The notes under the pieces were generated by a model. It saw only the letters and a program-made list of their open reading frames with translations, had not been told where the DNA came from and searched no databases. Made by a program: the position numbers and the translations under genes. A stretch of 64,000 bases of DNA from Oceanobacillus piezotolerans. GTDB taxonomy: Bacteria > Bacillota > Bacilli > Bacillales > Amphibacillaceae. Shown piece after piece: positions 17,936 to 26,364 of this stretch. How positions within the stretch are numbered: the first letter of the stretch is position 1; each line of letters starts with the position of its first letter. The stretch lies in NCBI RefSeq assembly GCF_003665065.1, contig NZ_RCHR01000004.1:186001-250000 (forward strand), read 5' to 3'.

Positions 17936-18649
17936 CTAAAACGGATTGGTCGCCCAAATGGCAGAAGTCTTGATAAATGACCGTTGCTCAAGCTTAAGAA
18001 GGCTTACCATATATTCTGCAAGATCCTCTGGCTGTGTGAATCGATCAGGATCACGCTGGTCTCCATCTCTTGTCAGGTCTGTTTCAACGAGGCTTGGCGT
18101 CAAAACACTCACGCGAATTTGATGACGGCGAACCTCCTGCATGAGGCCCTCACTCATGCCAATGACAGCAAACTTGGAGGCACTATAGGCACTCGACCCT
18201 TCAGTCCCTTTTAGACCAGACATGGAGGAAATGTTAATAATATCCCCCTTATTTCTCTCTATCATGGATGGCAGAACGGCTTTTGTTACATAAACCATCC
18301 CCATCAAATTGATATCCAATAATTTTTTCCACGTGTCCGTTGAAAGCTCCATAAACGATCCAGAAGCTCCCACTCCTGCATTATTGATAAGAATATCGAT
18401 TGCACCAAGCTCTGCTTCTATTTTCCCCACTGCATGCTGTACCTCGGTTTCGTTTGATACATCAGCAGCAGCCACAGCAAATTTCACTCCTAATTGTGAT
18501 AATTCCTTCCGTATAACATCAAAACTATTCTCCGTTCTGGCAACCAGGCCAACCTCTCCCCCTTCTTTTGCAAGCTCCAATGCGGTTGCCCGTCCTATTC
18601 CTCTGCTGCCTCCCGTGATTAATGCCTTTTTGCCCTTTAGGGATTGCAT
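17936..18649 (-). CDS. SDR-family NAD(P)-dependent oxidoreductase (FabG-like)
   Basis: About 237 residues, classical SDR. The cofactor loop is ITGGSRGIGRAT, the NAG motif is LINNAGVG, the catalytic Ser is in NISSMSG, and Tyr/Lys in SAYSASKFAVIG. ATG 18649 is favoured because AAAGGA lies 8 bases upstream; ATG 18658 is in frame. The Arg in GLVARTEN suggests NADPH preference. The sequence resembles 3-oxoacyl-reductases, but the stand-alone location gives no substrate. Confidence 0.88.
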   Translation of the reverse strand: MQSLKGKKALITGGSRGIGRATALELAKEGGEVGLVARTENSFDVIRKELSQLGVKFAVAAADVSNETEVQHAVGKIEAELGAIDILINNAGVGASGSFMELSTDTWKKLLDINLMGMVYVTKAVLPSMIERNKGDIINISSMSGLKGTEGSSAYSASKFAVIGMSEGLMQEVRRHQIRVSVLTPSLVETDLTRDGDQRDPDRFTQPEDLAEYMVSLLKLEQRSFIKTSAIWATNPF

Positions 18650-18809
18650 ACTACCCATCCTTTCTAGATTATAATTCTACTAAAACTATAGCATGGATTT
18701 GATTTATTCTGAATCATTCAGAATCATTACATGCAGATGGTTTTTTCATTTCATTCCATATATACTACTTCCCCTTCCTAGTATTAGGCTTCAGCGCCAT
18801 ACTCCCGCT

Positions 18810-18833
18810 TCTTAGAACTTCTTACAGTTCTAA
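18810..18833. repeat. Perfect hairpin at the break point of a truncated gene
   Basis: CTTAGAAC-ttcttaca-GTTCTAAG, an 8-base perfect stem, lies just before the dehydrogenase fragment at 18842 and has no T-run. It could be a relic of a hairpin-ended insertion sequence (IS200/IS605-like), but no transposase sequence is seen. Confidence 0.35.
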
Positions 18834-18841
18834 GCATTAAC

Positions 18842-19120
18842 ATGAATGCACTAGCAGAAGGACTTAAATTAGCTAAAAACTATAACCTACCAGAAGAAGA
18901 AGTACTAAGTTTAGTAAAAGTAAGTACTGGTGATAGCTGGGTAGCTAGAAATTGGAGCGATGTTTCTGAATGGACAGCAGACACTGCCTTGACTGTTTTA
19001 CTTAAAGACTTAAAAGCGGCTTATAACGAAGGGCTTAAACACAATGTCACTTTACCATTCAACGCTTTATCTTCTACACAATTGTTTGACTCTATGGGAA
19101 AAGAATCAAAAGCTAAATAA
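18842..19120 (+). pseudogene. C-terminal fragment of a 3-hydroxyisobutyrate dehydrogenase-like gene
   Basis: The 92 residues read as the all-helical C-terminal domain of 3-hydroxyisobutyrate/6-phosphogluconate dehydrogenase-like proteins: NALAEGLKLAKNYNLPEEEV, STGDSWVARNW and LLKDLKAAYNEG, where this family has its conserved helices. The N-terminal Rossmann domain (about 190 residues, GxGxxG) is missing, and no ribosome-binding site precedes the first ATG. The original terminator downstream is retained. It is probably non-functional. Confidence 0.8.
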
Positions 19121-19153
19121 TTAATTTGTTGACTATACCATCTTTCTAATAGG

Positions 19154-19186
19154 AAAGCGTGCTGTGCCTACACAGCATGCTTTTTC
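19154..19186 (+). terminator. Terminator of the truncated dehydrogenase gene
   Basis: AAAGCGTGCTGTG-ccta-CACAGCATGC with a TTTTT tail; a strong GC-rich stem. Confidence 0.85.
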
Positions 19187-19264
19187 TAAGTTACTCCCAA
19201 ACCAAGAATCAAAAAATTTGACAGTTTTCAACATAAAATGATTTAATTATATCAGCCTTAGTGC

Positions 19265-19385
19265 TTTCTAAAGGAGAGTAACTGTACAAATAAGTCGTCA
19301 ACACGAGAGAAATCTCCGGTTTATTTGGCAACGAACGTTGTTAGTGAGACCTTTACCAATTTGACTGGTAATAGGTCTTTTTTTG
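19265..19385 (+). ncRNA. yybP-ykoY manganese riboswitch
   Basis: The leader carries the conserved elements of the yybP-ykoY class: AAAGGAGAGTAACTG, GTCGTCAACACG, AATCTCCGG and GCAACGAACGTTG, closely like the B. subtilis ykoY leader. It ends in a terminator, AGACCTTTACC paired with GGTAATAGGTCT followed by seven Ts (about 19347-19384). Known members bind Mn2+ and turn expression on by preventing terminator formation. The gene downstream is a TerC-family protein, the classic partner. Confidence 0.92.
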
Positions 19386-19404
19386 TAAAAATGGAGGGGA
19401 AAAA

Positions 19405-20190
19405 ATGGGAGCAGATTTAATTATCGCCTATTTAGGCGTATTGGTTGTGTTAATTTGTTTAGAAGGCTTACTTGCCGCTGATAATGCAGTAGTCTTAGCC
19501 ATTATGGTAAGGCATTTGCCTGTTAAACAACGGAAAAAGGCATTATTCTACGGCTTGGCTGGTGCCTTCATTCTTCGATTCGGGGCACTGTTTGTCATTT
19601 CCTTACTCGTTGATGTATGGCAGATCCAAGCAATCGGAGCATTATATTTATTGTACATGTCTATTAAAAATCTCTATGATTATAAAAGAAACCATGGTGC
19701 GGAAGAACGTGTCCAAGAGGAAGAAATTAATCCATTGCGCGAAGCAACACCAAAAGAATTCTGGTGGACAGTTACGAAGATCGAATTTGCTGATTTAGCT
19801 TTTGCGGTCGATTCTATTCTTGCTGCCGTTGCTCTAGCTGTAACACTGCCTCCAACAGGTCTTGGTCATATTGGAAGTCTGGATACAGGGCAATTTATTG
19901 TAGTATTTTCAGGTGGGATGATTGGGGTTATCATCATGCGTTTTGCAGCAAATCTCTTTGTAAACCTTCTGCAAAAACGGCCAACACTTGAGGCTGCAGC
20001 ATTTATCATAGTGGGTTGGGTTGGTGTTAAATTAGCGGTGATGGTGATGGCTCATCCTCAAATTGCCTGGATTCCTGAAAGCTTCCCACACTCCACTATC
20101 TGGCAAATTATCTTTTACTCGGTATTAGTATTGATTGTGTTAATAGGCTGGTTTTCTTCGGGTCACTCTAAAGATACGAAACATCAGTAA
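19405..20190 (+). CDS. ykoY: TerC-family membrane protein (MeeY/YkoY)
   Basis: A 261-residue protein with seven to eight membrane helices, matching B. subtilis YkoY. Acidic intramembrane residues typical of TerC are kept (CLEGLLAADNAVVLAIMV, IEFADLAFAVDSILAAVAL). TerC proteins handle manganese at the membrane; in B. subtilis YkoY/MeeY has been linked to metallation of exported enzymes. RBS GGAGGGGAAAAA. Expression is expected to rise with Mn2+ through the upstream riboswitch. Confidence 0.93.
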   Translation: MGADLIIAYLGVLVVLICLEGLLAADNAVVLAIMVRHLPVKQRKKALFYGLAGAFILRFGALFVISLLVDVWQIQAIGALYLLYMSIKNLYDYKRNHGAEERVQEEEINPLREATPKEFWWTVTKIEFADLAFAVDSILAAVALAVTLPPTGLGHIGSLDTGQFIVVFSGGMIGVIIMRFAANLFVNLLQKRPTLEAAAFIIVGWVGVKLAVMVMAHPQIAWIPESFPHSTIWQIIFYSVLVLIVLIGWFSSGHSKDTKHQ

Positions 20191-20230
20191 AAAGCATAAA
20201 CAATTTGTTCAGTTGATTTATTTATAAAAT

Positions 20231-20276
20231 AAAAGGGCGGCCTTTGCTGAAACACAATGCAAATGCCGTCCTTTTA
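20231..20276. terminator. Bidirectional terminator after ykoY
   Basis: AAAAGGGCGGCCTTTGC pairs with GCAAATGCCGTCCTTTT, with one or two mismatches. A-rich and T-rich flanks suit both strands, between convergent ykoY and the small membrane-protein gene. Confidence 0.8.
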
Positions 20277-20332
20277 TCAATTAATGTACTGCTGAGGTCA
20301 GAACCTTTGCAGTAAGACCTCTATTCAAATTT

Positions 20333-20722
20333 CTATCTCTTGTTAAAAAACTTTTTTATTATAACGAAGACAATCGCAATAAGCGCATAGATAATAAATA
20401 AAACGAGAAATCCCCATAACCCAGCGATAGCATCTGCAAATTCCATATTCCCGCGATTTGTAATTGCTTGCTGCAGTTCAATCGCAAATACGAGTACAAA
20501 CATTCCGGTAAATGTATAAATAAACGAGAGAATCGTGATGCTCCACTTCATCTTTTCAATCAGTTTAAAGAAGAAATAAACGACAAAGAAAGTAGCCATA
20601 CCAATGATCCCGATGATCCAGAAATGTAGCTCTTTATCTGTCATATGTAAACCAAACATCTCTATTAATATATCGTGGATTTCATTTACAATCTCAGCCA
20701 ATAGCATGACAAAATCTTTCAT
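20333..20722 (-). CDS. Conserved small membrane protein of unknown function
   Basis: About 129 residues from ATG 20722, which has GGGAGGATAAT upstream; the longer frame to 20809 is not needed. There are three strongly hydrophobic helices (~35-55, 62-85, 100-125). NRGNMEFADAIAGLWGFL is a conserved-looking segment that I associate with similar unnamed proteins in Bacillus relatives. It lies in the cytoplasmic membrane; function unknown. Confidence 0.75.
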   Translation of the reverse strand: MKDFVMLLAEIVNEIHDILIEMFGLHMTDKELHFWIIGIIGMATFFVVYFFFKLIEKMKWSITILSFIYTFTGMFVLVFAIELQQAITNRGNMEFADAIAGLWGFLVLFIIYALIAIVFVIIKKFFNKR

Positions 20723-20883
20723 ATTATCCTCCCGCTGATTATATTCTTGCGTTCTTTTAACACGGTTCAGCTTATATATTATTCTAGTAGGAAATGAGGA
20801 ATTCTGCAAAAATAAATAGTCCTGGAAAAAATTATGAGATAGCTATCTTTTTTTATTGAGTATAAGTAAATGGAGGATGTAAA

Positions 20884-21009
20884 TTAGAGCGATATTTCAT
20901 TGATGTAGTTTCTGGTGAATTAGTTTATATTAAATCGGATAACGATAATGATGATAGGTTAAAAAAGCATACAGCTCAAAGACCCCTAAGGATTAGGGAC
21001 CTTGCCTAA
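20884..21009 (+). pseudogene. 41-codon frame with strong ribosome-binding site but TTA in the start position
   Basis: GGAGG at 20872-20876 is followed 7 bases later by codon TTA and then a 41-codon frame (LERYFIDVVSGELVYIKSDN; ...RPLRIRDLA). The composition looks protein-like. No ATG, GTG or TTG is available in frame near the Shine-Dalgarno. Either the start codon (probably TTG) has mutated and the gene is dead, or this is a chance frame or a sequencing error. Confidence 0.35.
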
Positions 21010-21041
21010 CCCTGGTTTACCTTACTACCAATCAAGATACT

Positions 21042-21422
21042 CTATTTGTCTTCTCTTATTAAATATTCATTTCCATCTTGGTCATAAAAAGTGAACATGG
21101 TTCCATACGGCATTTTTAACAACTCTCCTACTTTCACCTCATTTTGCTTTAGTTTCTCATAAGATGATTCAATATCCGTTGTGCTGAAAAGAATAGTAGG
21201 ATGTGCCACTTTGGAAGGTTTATGCCGTTCCATTGCTGATTTCGAATAAAGAACGATTGTCGTGAATTCATCATGGCTTGGACCTACCTCTATCCAAGAA
21301 GCATTGGGGCCCATTGGTTGTTCGAACTTCAAAACAAATCCAAGCTTATTTATCCAGAACTGTTTTGCTTGTTCCTGATCCTCTACATATACAGTAACTT
21401 TTCCAACTTTATTAATGATCAT
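21042..21422 (-). CDS. VOC-superfamily protein
   Basis: 126 residues of glyoxalase/bleomycin-resistance fold: VGKVTVYVEDQEQAKQFWIN at the N-terminus, an internal WIEVGP strand, and DQDGNEYLIRED at the end supplying the acidic metal-ligand position. Such proteins often detoxify or bind small molecules; the substrate is unknown. A single gene preceded by AAAGGGGGATATTT. Confidence 0.83.
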   Translation of the reverse strand: MIINKVGKVTVYVEDQEQAKQFWINKLGFVLKFEQPMGPNASWIEVGPSHDEFTTIVLYSKSAMERHKPSKVAHPTILFSTTDIESSYEKLKQNEVKVGELLKMPYGTMFTFYDQDGNEYLIREDK

Positions 21423-21626
21423 AAATATCCCCCTTTACATCTATTCTTTTAAGGAAATCCATCTTTATTATCACCTTATTATTTGTTAATTACAATTATT
21501 ATATACTTGCTGATGCGCTCCGAAATGCTATAAATCCTGCCTTTAATCTAATTGTTAAAATTTTGTCATCGAGTTGCCTATCCTTTATACTTCAAGTAAC
21601 CTTAAAAGGAAGAAAGGATGATAGTA

Positions 21627-22013
21627 ATGAACAAAGAAGAACAGTTACCTCTCAAAGACAAAGCAATGTCTTTTTTGAAGCTAGTAGCATCTGGAAAGGT
21701 TCAAGAAGCCTATCAGAATTACGTAAGTGCTGATTTTCGCCATCACAATCCTTATTTCAAAGGTGATGCAGATTCACTCATGAACGGGATGTTAGAAAGT
21801 GCTGCCCAAAACCCTAACAAGATCATGGATGTCAAACTTGCTATACAAGAGAATGATACGGTTGCAGTTCATTCCCATGTGAAGCAGAACCATGATGATC
21901 TAGGAGGCGCAGTTGTACATATCTTTCGGTTTGAAGAAGGAAAAATTGTTGAGCTTTGGGATGTAGGGCAAGCGGTACCTAAGGATTCACCTAATAGGAA
22001 TGGGATGTTTTAA
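21627..22013 (+). CDS. NTF2-like/SnoaL-like small protein
   Basis: About 128 residues from ATG 21627, eight bases after GAAAGGATGATAGTA; ATG 21618 overlaps the ribosome-binding site. It is an NTF2-like cone fold of the SnoaL type: DFRHHNPYFKGDADSLMNGM, HSHVKQNHDDLGGAVVHIFR and EEGKIVELWDVGQAVP. These residues line the pocket in ester-cyclase-like proteins. The cytoplasmic role is unknown. The terminator at 22038 shows it is monocistronic. Confidence 0.85.
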   Translation: MNKEEQLPLKDKAMSFLKLVASGKVQEAYQNYVSADFRHHNPYFKGDADSLMNGMLESAAQNPNKIMDVKLAIQENDTVAVHSHVKQNHDDLGGAVVHIFRFEEGKIVELWDVGQAVPKDSPNRNGMF

Positions 22014-22037
22014 ACCTATAAGTCCTCTATATATTAG

Positions 22038-22071
22038 AAACCCACTACATATCCTCATGTTAGTGGGTTTT
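22038..22071 (+). terminator. Terminator of the SnoaL-like gene
   Basis: AAACCCACTA pairs with TAGTGGGTTT around a 13-base loop and is followed by TAC. Confidence 0.75.
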
Positions 22072-22323
22072 ACAACCATTACTTCCCTACTCAATAAGAA
22101 AGACTAAAATTATATTGATACCTATTCCCCGCCATCCTGAATTTTTTGAAACTCATTAATCGTAGATAAACCAACCTTTGTTTATCCAACTATATGGAGA
22201 TTAATGGAAGTCGAAGGAGAATTCCAAAGAATTTTCGTTTCCGAGGGTTCTACTGTTTTATTACTATAATAAATCTATTACTCAAATAACAATCTACCGT
22301 AAAGTAGCTTAAATAAAATTAAT

Positions 22324-22505
22324 TCATTTAACAAAATGATAAAGATCAATGCCAAAAGTTAATATTACCCCTGTACCTATGCCCCACAAAAAAATGCTTA
22401 TTAATTGCCATATGACGATCTGTTTTTTGGCAGCACCACCAATAATGGACACGAAAGCACTAATATGGTTAGCACCTATAATCGGGCCCATCAATGACCA
22501 TTGCT
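22324..22505 (-). pseudogene. C-terminal fragment of a multi-pass membrane protein
   Basis: Minus-strand frame of about 59 codons without a usable start: MGPIIGANHISAFVSIIGGA, then KKQIVIWQLISIFLWGIGTG and ILTFGIDLYHFVK before a stop. Two hydrophobic helices resemble the end of a transporter. The upstream part is missing. It is interrupted at ~22505, where an unrelated plus-strand fragment begins. Confidence 0.55.
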
Positions 22506-22528
22506 AGAAACTCAAAGAAGGACGATAA

Positions 22529-22714
22529 AGAAGATATATTGAGCAACTGGCCAAAGAGAAAGAGCGTAAAAAACGAGCACATCGATTAATTCAAACGGAT
22601 GCATTAGCAGAAAAATACTTTGAACTGGAACATCTATCCATAGAAGAACGCGAAGAGCTTTTTAATATCTTTGCAAATTACATTAATACAAACAAACCTC
22701 TTAAATATAAATAA
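22529..22714 (+). pseudogene. Fragment of a charged helical protein, possibly plasmid-derived
   Basis: A 61-codon frame without a start codon: YIEQLAKEKERKKRAHRLIQ, TDALAEKYFELEHLSIEERE, ELFNIFANYINTNKPLKYK. The pattern of a basic helix followed by an acidic helix recalls small accessory proteins encoded next to mobilisation genes on Bacillus plasmids, an impression I cannot verify here. It is broken at the junction with the membrane-protein fragment. Confidence 0.5.
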
Positions 22715-22911
22715 TAGAATTCCTTGCTACTTAATTTTAGGGGATGAATTGATATTCAGTATTTAATGGGTTGTCCTTATTGCATCTAAATATCCTGCAT
22801 TGTATTAAAGTAAAGGAACGGTGAATTGATGCAAAAGGCATTTGAGAGAATGGGATGGAAGGAGATAGCAATGCTAGTAGAAAAGATATTTGTTTAAATA
22901 TCTTCTTCAGT

Positions 22912-23058
22912 TTACTTATGCTCACCAAGTATGTCTACCAGAATATCGATTTCTTGTTTAATTTGTTCTTTTATCTCAGTCATTTCACACCTTTTGTATT
23001 CAGCTATCAATTTAATTAAATCTATCTTAAACATAGTAATATCTTTATGCTTCAACAT
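22912..23058 (-). CDS. Small hypothetical protein, 48 aa
   Basis: ATG 23058 with GGTAAAGGTC just upstream, coding 48 residues: MLKHKDITMFKIDLIKLIAE, then YKRCEMTEIKEQIKQEIDIL and VDILGEHK. It is predicted all-helical and amphipathic, with no signal peptide. A good ribosome-binding site and codon use suggest a real small gene. Function unknown. Confidence 0.55.
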   Translation of the reverse strand: MLKHKDITMFKIDLIKLIAEYKRCEMTEIKEQIKQEIDILVDILGEHK

Positions 23059-23272
23059 GACCTTTACCCCTTTTATTAGTTAGTGATATATACCCAAAAA
23101 AGGATAATTGTTAAACTTTTTATACAATTATATAACATGTTTAAAACCACAAGAGAGTTTATATCATATCGAGCTTTACTTAATATATCGCTTTTTGATT
23201 AAACTAAATAAGGAGATATAAAATGGATAAAAAAAATCATGTGAATAACAACTCTATGAAATAATAGAAGAT

Positions 23273-23917
23273 TTGTTAAACAAAGTTCAAAATTATTCTC
23301 CATCCAGACAACAAGGAACCCCCACCCTATCAAAAGATATGAAAACTACAACTGAGCAAAGCAACGAGAAAAGAGTTCGATCAAATACCTTATCGCTTAA
23401 AAAACTTATTTCTACCAAAGATAAGCTAAATGAATTAAAACAGGAATTAAATCAAAACCCCATCAAATATAAAACTGAAATAGAAAAGATTCATCGTGTC
23501 GAACGAAAAATTGACAATGCTTTAAATAAAAGAAAAGAGAAAGATTTATTGAAATCCATAGATGTTTTAAAAAAGAACCCGAGCTATTATGTATTAAAAG
23601 TTGTCGAAACAAAAAATAAGATAGATGCCCTAAGAGTACATCTTGAGCACAGTCCAAAGGGAAATATAAGTGCATTGGACCAAGTGAATCGATTAGAGTA
23701 TAAACTGAATCAAAAAATAGGAAAGATAAAAACGGAACAGATTAATAAAGCAATCTATGCTATACAAAGGAACCCTAAAAAATTAGAACAAGAGTTGAAA
23801 AAGTTTCAGGACATGGAAAGGAAGTTAAATAAGCAGCATGACAAAGAGAATGAAAAGGAGAAACCTATTAACGAAATGAGTAAATCAAAAGAAAAAAACC
23901 TGGAAATAAGCATGTAG
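23273..23917 (+). CDS. Coiled-coil hypothetical protein, possibly frameshifted at its 5' end
   Basis: 214 residues, very Lys-rich (EKIHRVERKIDNALNKRKEK; KFQDMERKLNKQHDKE). It has an internal repeat of about 50 residues, with ...NQNPIKYKTEIEKIHRVERK, then ...NPSYYVLKVVETKNKIDALR, then ...NPKKLEQELKKFQDMERK. Predicted helical bundle, cytoplasmic. The only start in this frame is TTG 23273, without a good RBS. The strong AAGGAGATATAAA at 23210-23222 leads to ATG 23223 in another frame that stops after 13 codons, yet the frame before 23273 (QLYEIIEDLL) also looks coding. An indel near 23250 is therefore likely. Function unknown. Confidence 0.55.
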   Translation: MLNKVQNYSPSRQQGTPTLSKDMKTTTEQSNEKRVRSNTLSLKKLISTKDKLNELKQELNQNPIKYKTEIEKIHRVERKIDNALNKRKEKDLLKSIDVLKKNPSYYVLKVVETKNKIDALRVHLEHSPKGNISALDQVNRLEYKLNQKIGKIKTEQINKAIYAIQRNPKKLEQELKKFQDMERKLNKQHDKENEKEKPINEMSKSKEKNLEISM

Positions 23918-24066
23918 CTGTCGTTATGTTTTTATCTCTAAATTTATAGCATTCAAATAAAAAAGATGTAATTTGTGAATAATTACACTTAAATTAACTG
24001 GCAGTTTAGTTTAATAAGGATTTTGAAACTTTAATATAAAATTAACGTTTTTAAAGAGGTGATATT

Positions 24067-24419
24067 TTGAAAAAAATTTATTTAACTAGTGTGGGTTTTA
24101 TGATTTTTGCTTTAGTGGCTTGTAGTAATTCAAATGAAAGCAACCCAGAGCAAGATGATGCTTCAAATGAAAATCTCAAGAAGTTAATTTGACCCAAAAC
24201 GAGAAACCACCTTCACTAACAATTACTTTTGGCGAAGAAATAGTTAAGACAAGACAAGGTGGTTATAGTTGGTGTTATTTAGATTCCGTGACAGGACAAA
24301 TGATAAGTATAGAAGCGGATTCTATACCATCTACAGAATTAGTTAACGTTGAAACTGCAGTGAGTGTTAATCTAAGTAAAACTATCACACTAAACTTCGA
24401 AAAAGAACCACTAGCATAA
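24067..24419 (+). pseudogene. Frameshifted and truncated lipoprotein gene
   Basis: AAAGAGGTGATATT precedes TTG 24067. The first 41 codons give a lipoprotein signal peptide (MKKIYLTSVGFMIFALVACS, lipobox LVAC), then stop at 24190. The reading continues in another frame from 24183 (EVNLTQNEKPPSLTITFGEE) to a stop at 24417. The two parts join smoothly if one base is shifted near 24180. Around 24405-24420 the sequence abruptly becomes the minus-strand quinone-reductase fragment, so the 3' end is lost as well. Confidence 0.7.
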
Positions 24420-24866
24420 CCGCCTCCATTCACAAGTCCCATAACTTTCGTGCCAGTTGCTATTTCTGCACCTGCGCCCGCTTCTTCAACAATTCCTGCT
24501 ACTTCAACACCTAAAATAGGATTGTGCAAATATCCCGAACTGCTTTCCCTATTCACAATATCAGTTCGATTAACAGCAGCTGCCATTACTTTGACTAATA
24601 ATTCTCCGTCTTTTGGGGCTGGTTTTACATGTTCCCCAATTTGTAATTGTTCTGCTCCGCCTGGTTGTTTTATCCAATAACAGGCCAAGTCCCCAATCAT
24701 CCACTCCGCAGTTATTGCTGACAACCGTCAAATCTTTTGTTCCTTGTTCCCTAAGAGCCGCAATCGCTTTTTCAGGAATCCCGCATAGACCAAAGCCGCC
24801 AACAACTAATGTAGAACCATCCTTAATATCTTGAACGGCTTCTTTAAATGAGTTCATGATCTTCAT
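24420..24866 (-). pseudogene. Chimeric remnant: scoA 5' part joined to a quinone oxidoreductase fragment
   Basis: From ATG 24866 (RBS AAGAAGGGGG) the first ~64 codons read as the N-terminus of succinyl-CoA:3-oxoacid CoA-transferase subunit A ([36 protein letters not shown]). At about 24675 the sequence switches, out of frame, to residues ~6-90 of a zinc-type quinone oxidoreductase ([41 protein letters not shown]). This part is closely similar to the intact gene at 34966-35943. At 24420 it switches again to the lipoprotein relic. It cannot encode a working enzyme. Confidence 0.8.
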
Positions 24867-24945
24867 AAAAATGCCCCCTTCTTAAATTTCTGCTTCATTT
24901 GGCTCGTACCATCTATCTAAATCAATTAAAATTCTATTCTATTTT

Positions 24946-24984
24946 AAAAAGGATGCCCTTCATTTTCTTTTGGACATCCTTTTA
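24946..24984 (-). terminator. Terminator of the BKACE-thioesterase operon
   Basis: Minus-strand reading AAAAGGATGTCC...GGGCATCCTTTTTAAAA, an imperfect 12-base stem with a T-run, about 70 bases after the thioesterase stop codon. Confidence 0.7.
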
Positions 24985-25051
24985 TTCTAAAGAATGACAA
25001 TCGGATGATCCAGATAACTAATTATGTTTTCTTTTGGCTGTCTTTTTTCCT

Positions 25052-25474
25052 TCAGCTTTTAATGGCATCAGCATGTCCAGGCATCATTTTATCCCTGACA
25101 TGCTCCGGTATCGGGCAAGCCTTAGCCTTTTCTTTAAATGATGTCCAAGCACGAACTTCATAGCCTTCTGCTACGGTTTCTTCATCTTTTACAAATTGAT
25201 GGCTGATTTTGAACACTTTTTTACGCAATTCTACAACTGAACTACGGACGGTTACGTGATCTTCAAATAATAGCGGACTCTTAAATTGGCAATTCGCCTC
25301 AAGTAATGGAGTGGCGATTTGCTGCTCTGTGTATAAAGCAGAGGTTGGGAATCCGATCGCGGTGAAATATTCATGTGTTGCTTCATCCATCCACTTATAA
25401 AAGTTTGGGTAAAACACAATTCCCGCAGCATCGGTATCCCCCCACCTTACTTTAAACTGGTACTCGGTGATCAT
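25052..25474 (-). CDS. Acyl-CoA thioesterase, 4HBT/YbgC hotdog family
   Basis: 140 residues with the 4-hydroxybenzoyl-CoA thioesterase signature VRWGDTDAAGIVFYPNFYKW, in which the Asp before AAG is the catalytic residue. The family hydrolyses aromatic, short or branched acyl-CoA esters in the cytoplasm. It follows the BKACE gene by 50 bases on the same strand, so the two are almost certainly co-transcribed. The thioesterase may act on an acyl-CoA released or used by that enzyme. Confidence 0.88.
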   Translation of the reverse strand: MITEYQFKVRWGDTDAAGIVFYPNFYKWMDEATHEYFTAIGFPTSALYTEQQIATPLLEANCQFKSPLLFEDHVTVRSSVVELRKKVFKISHQFVKDEETVAEGYEVRAWTSFKEKAKACPIPEHVRDKMMPGHADAIKS

Positions 25475-25524
25475 TCTTCAACACTCCTCTATCCTTTATC
25501 ATCCTACTTGCTGAGAAGATTCCC

Positions 25525-26364
25525 TTATTTTGTCTGTGCGGCTTTCTTTACTTTCAAGCCAATAATTTCTCTAGCCTCATCAGGTGTTGCCACTTCTCTC
25601 CCTAGTATGTTAGCCAATTCTACAATTCTCTTAACAAATTGGGCATTCGATGTAGCTAGTTCACCCTTCCTGTAATAAACAGCATCTTCCATCCCTACAC
25701 GAACATGTCCACCAAGCAGAATGGACATTGTATTAATCATTAATTGATCTTTACTTGCTCCGATAGCTGACCAGATTGAACCTTCAGGAATATTATTTTT
25801 CATAAACATCAGATTCTCTGGCGTAGCAGGTATTCCACCTTTTGCTCCTAAAACAAATTGGAAAAAGAATGGTGGTTTAATAAGGCCTTTTTCGGCCACT
25901 CTTAGTGCATTATGAATCATGCCAACATCAAACACTTCCAGTTCCGGTTTCACGTTATTTTCCAACATTTTCTCAGCCAATTGCTCCAGCATTGCCGGAG
26001 TATGAATGAATACATTTGGCCCTATATTGAAAGATCCCGCATCATAGGAGGCAATTTCAGGCTGTAGTTCAACAATCGGAAAGCGTTTTGTTACATCTTT
26101 AAGTTCTCCACCGGCTGTAGTAAAATTGATAATAATATCACAGTTCATCTCTTCCAGCCGTTTTACGACTTCAATATATTTAGCTTGATCAAGTGTTGGG
26201 ATCCCCTCGTCGTCTCTGACGTGGATATGTGCAATGGCAGCACCCGCTTTCCATGATTCATAAATAGATTCAGCAATTTCCTCTGGTGTTGTAGGCAAGT
26301 AAGGCGTATGATCCTTCGTTGCGAAATCTCCTGTTGAAGCTACCGTGATAATTAATTTTTCCAT
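25525..26364 (-). CDS. BKACE-family beta-keto acid cleavage enzyme
   Basis: 279 residues of the DUF849/BKACE family. The Zn-binding motif AHIHVRDDEG (two His) is at ~46, and the C-terminal helix contains GGHVRVGMEDAVYY with the conserved Arg and Glu. Family members exchange the acyl group of a beta-keto acid with acetyl-CoA, yielding acetoacetate and a new acyl-CoA (for example 3-keto-5-aminohexanoate in lysine fermentation). The native beta-keto acid is unknown here. It is the first gene of the operon with the thioesterase and is divergent from two IclR regulators. A decayed scoA, which would activate the acetoacetate formed, lies just beyond. Confidence 0.88.
   Translation of the reverse strand: MEKLIITVASTGDFATKDHTPYLPTTPEEIAESIYESWKAGAAIAHIHVRDDEGIPTLDQAKYIEVVKRLEEMNCDIIINFTTAGGELKDVTKRFPIVELQPEIASYDAGSFNIGPNVFIHTPAMLEQLAEKMLENNVKPELEVFDVGMIHNALRVAEKGLIKPPFFFQFVLGAKGGIPATPENLMFMKNNIPEGSIWSAIGASKDQLMINTMSILLGGHVRVGMEDAVYYRKGELATSNAQFVKRIVELANILGREVATPDEAREIIGLKVKKAAQTK

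Noticed and set aside
22205-22270. A 21-residue frame with a good Shine-Dalgarno sequence
   Set aside because: Too short and without family support; lies in a decayed zone with many fragments.
22829-22897. A 22-residue frame (MQKAFERMGWKEIAMLVEKI..)
   Set aside because: Protein-like but too short to call; possibly a gene remnant.
24275-24724. A 149-residue minus-strand frame as an alcohol dehydrogenase
   Set aside because: Its start lies in scoA sequence read in the wrong frame and its end in the lipoprotein relic; only the middle is dehydrogenase-like.
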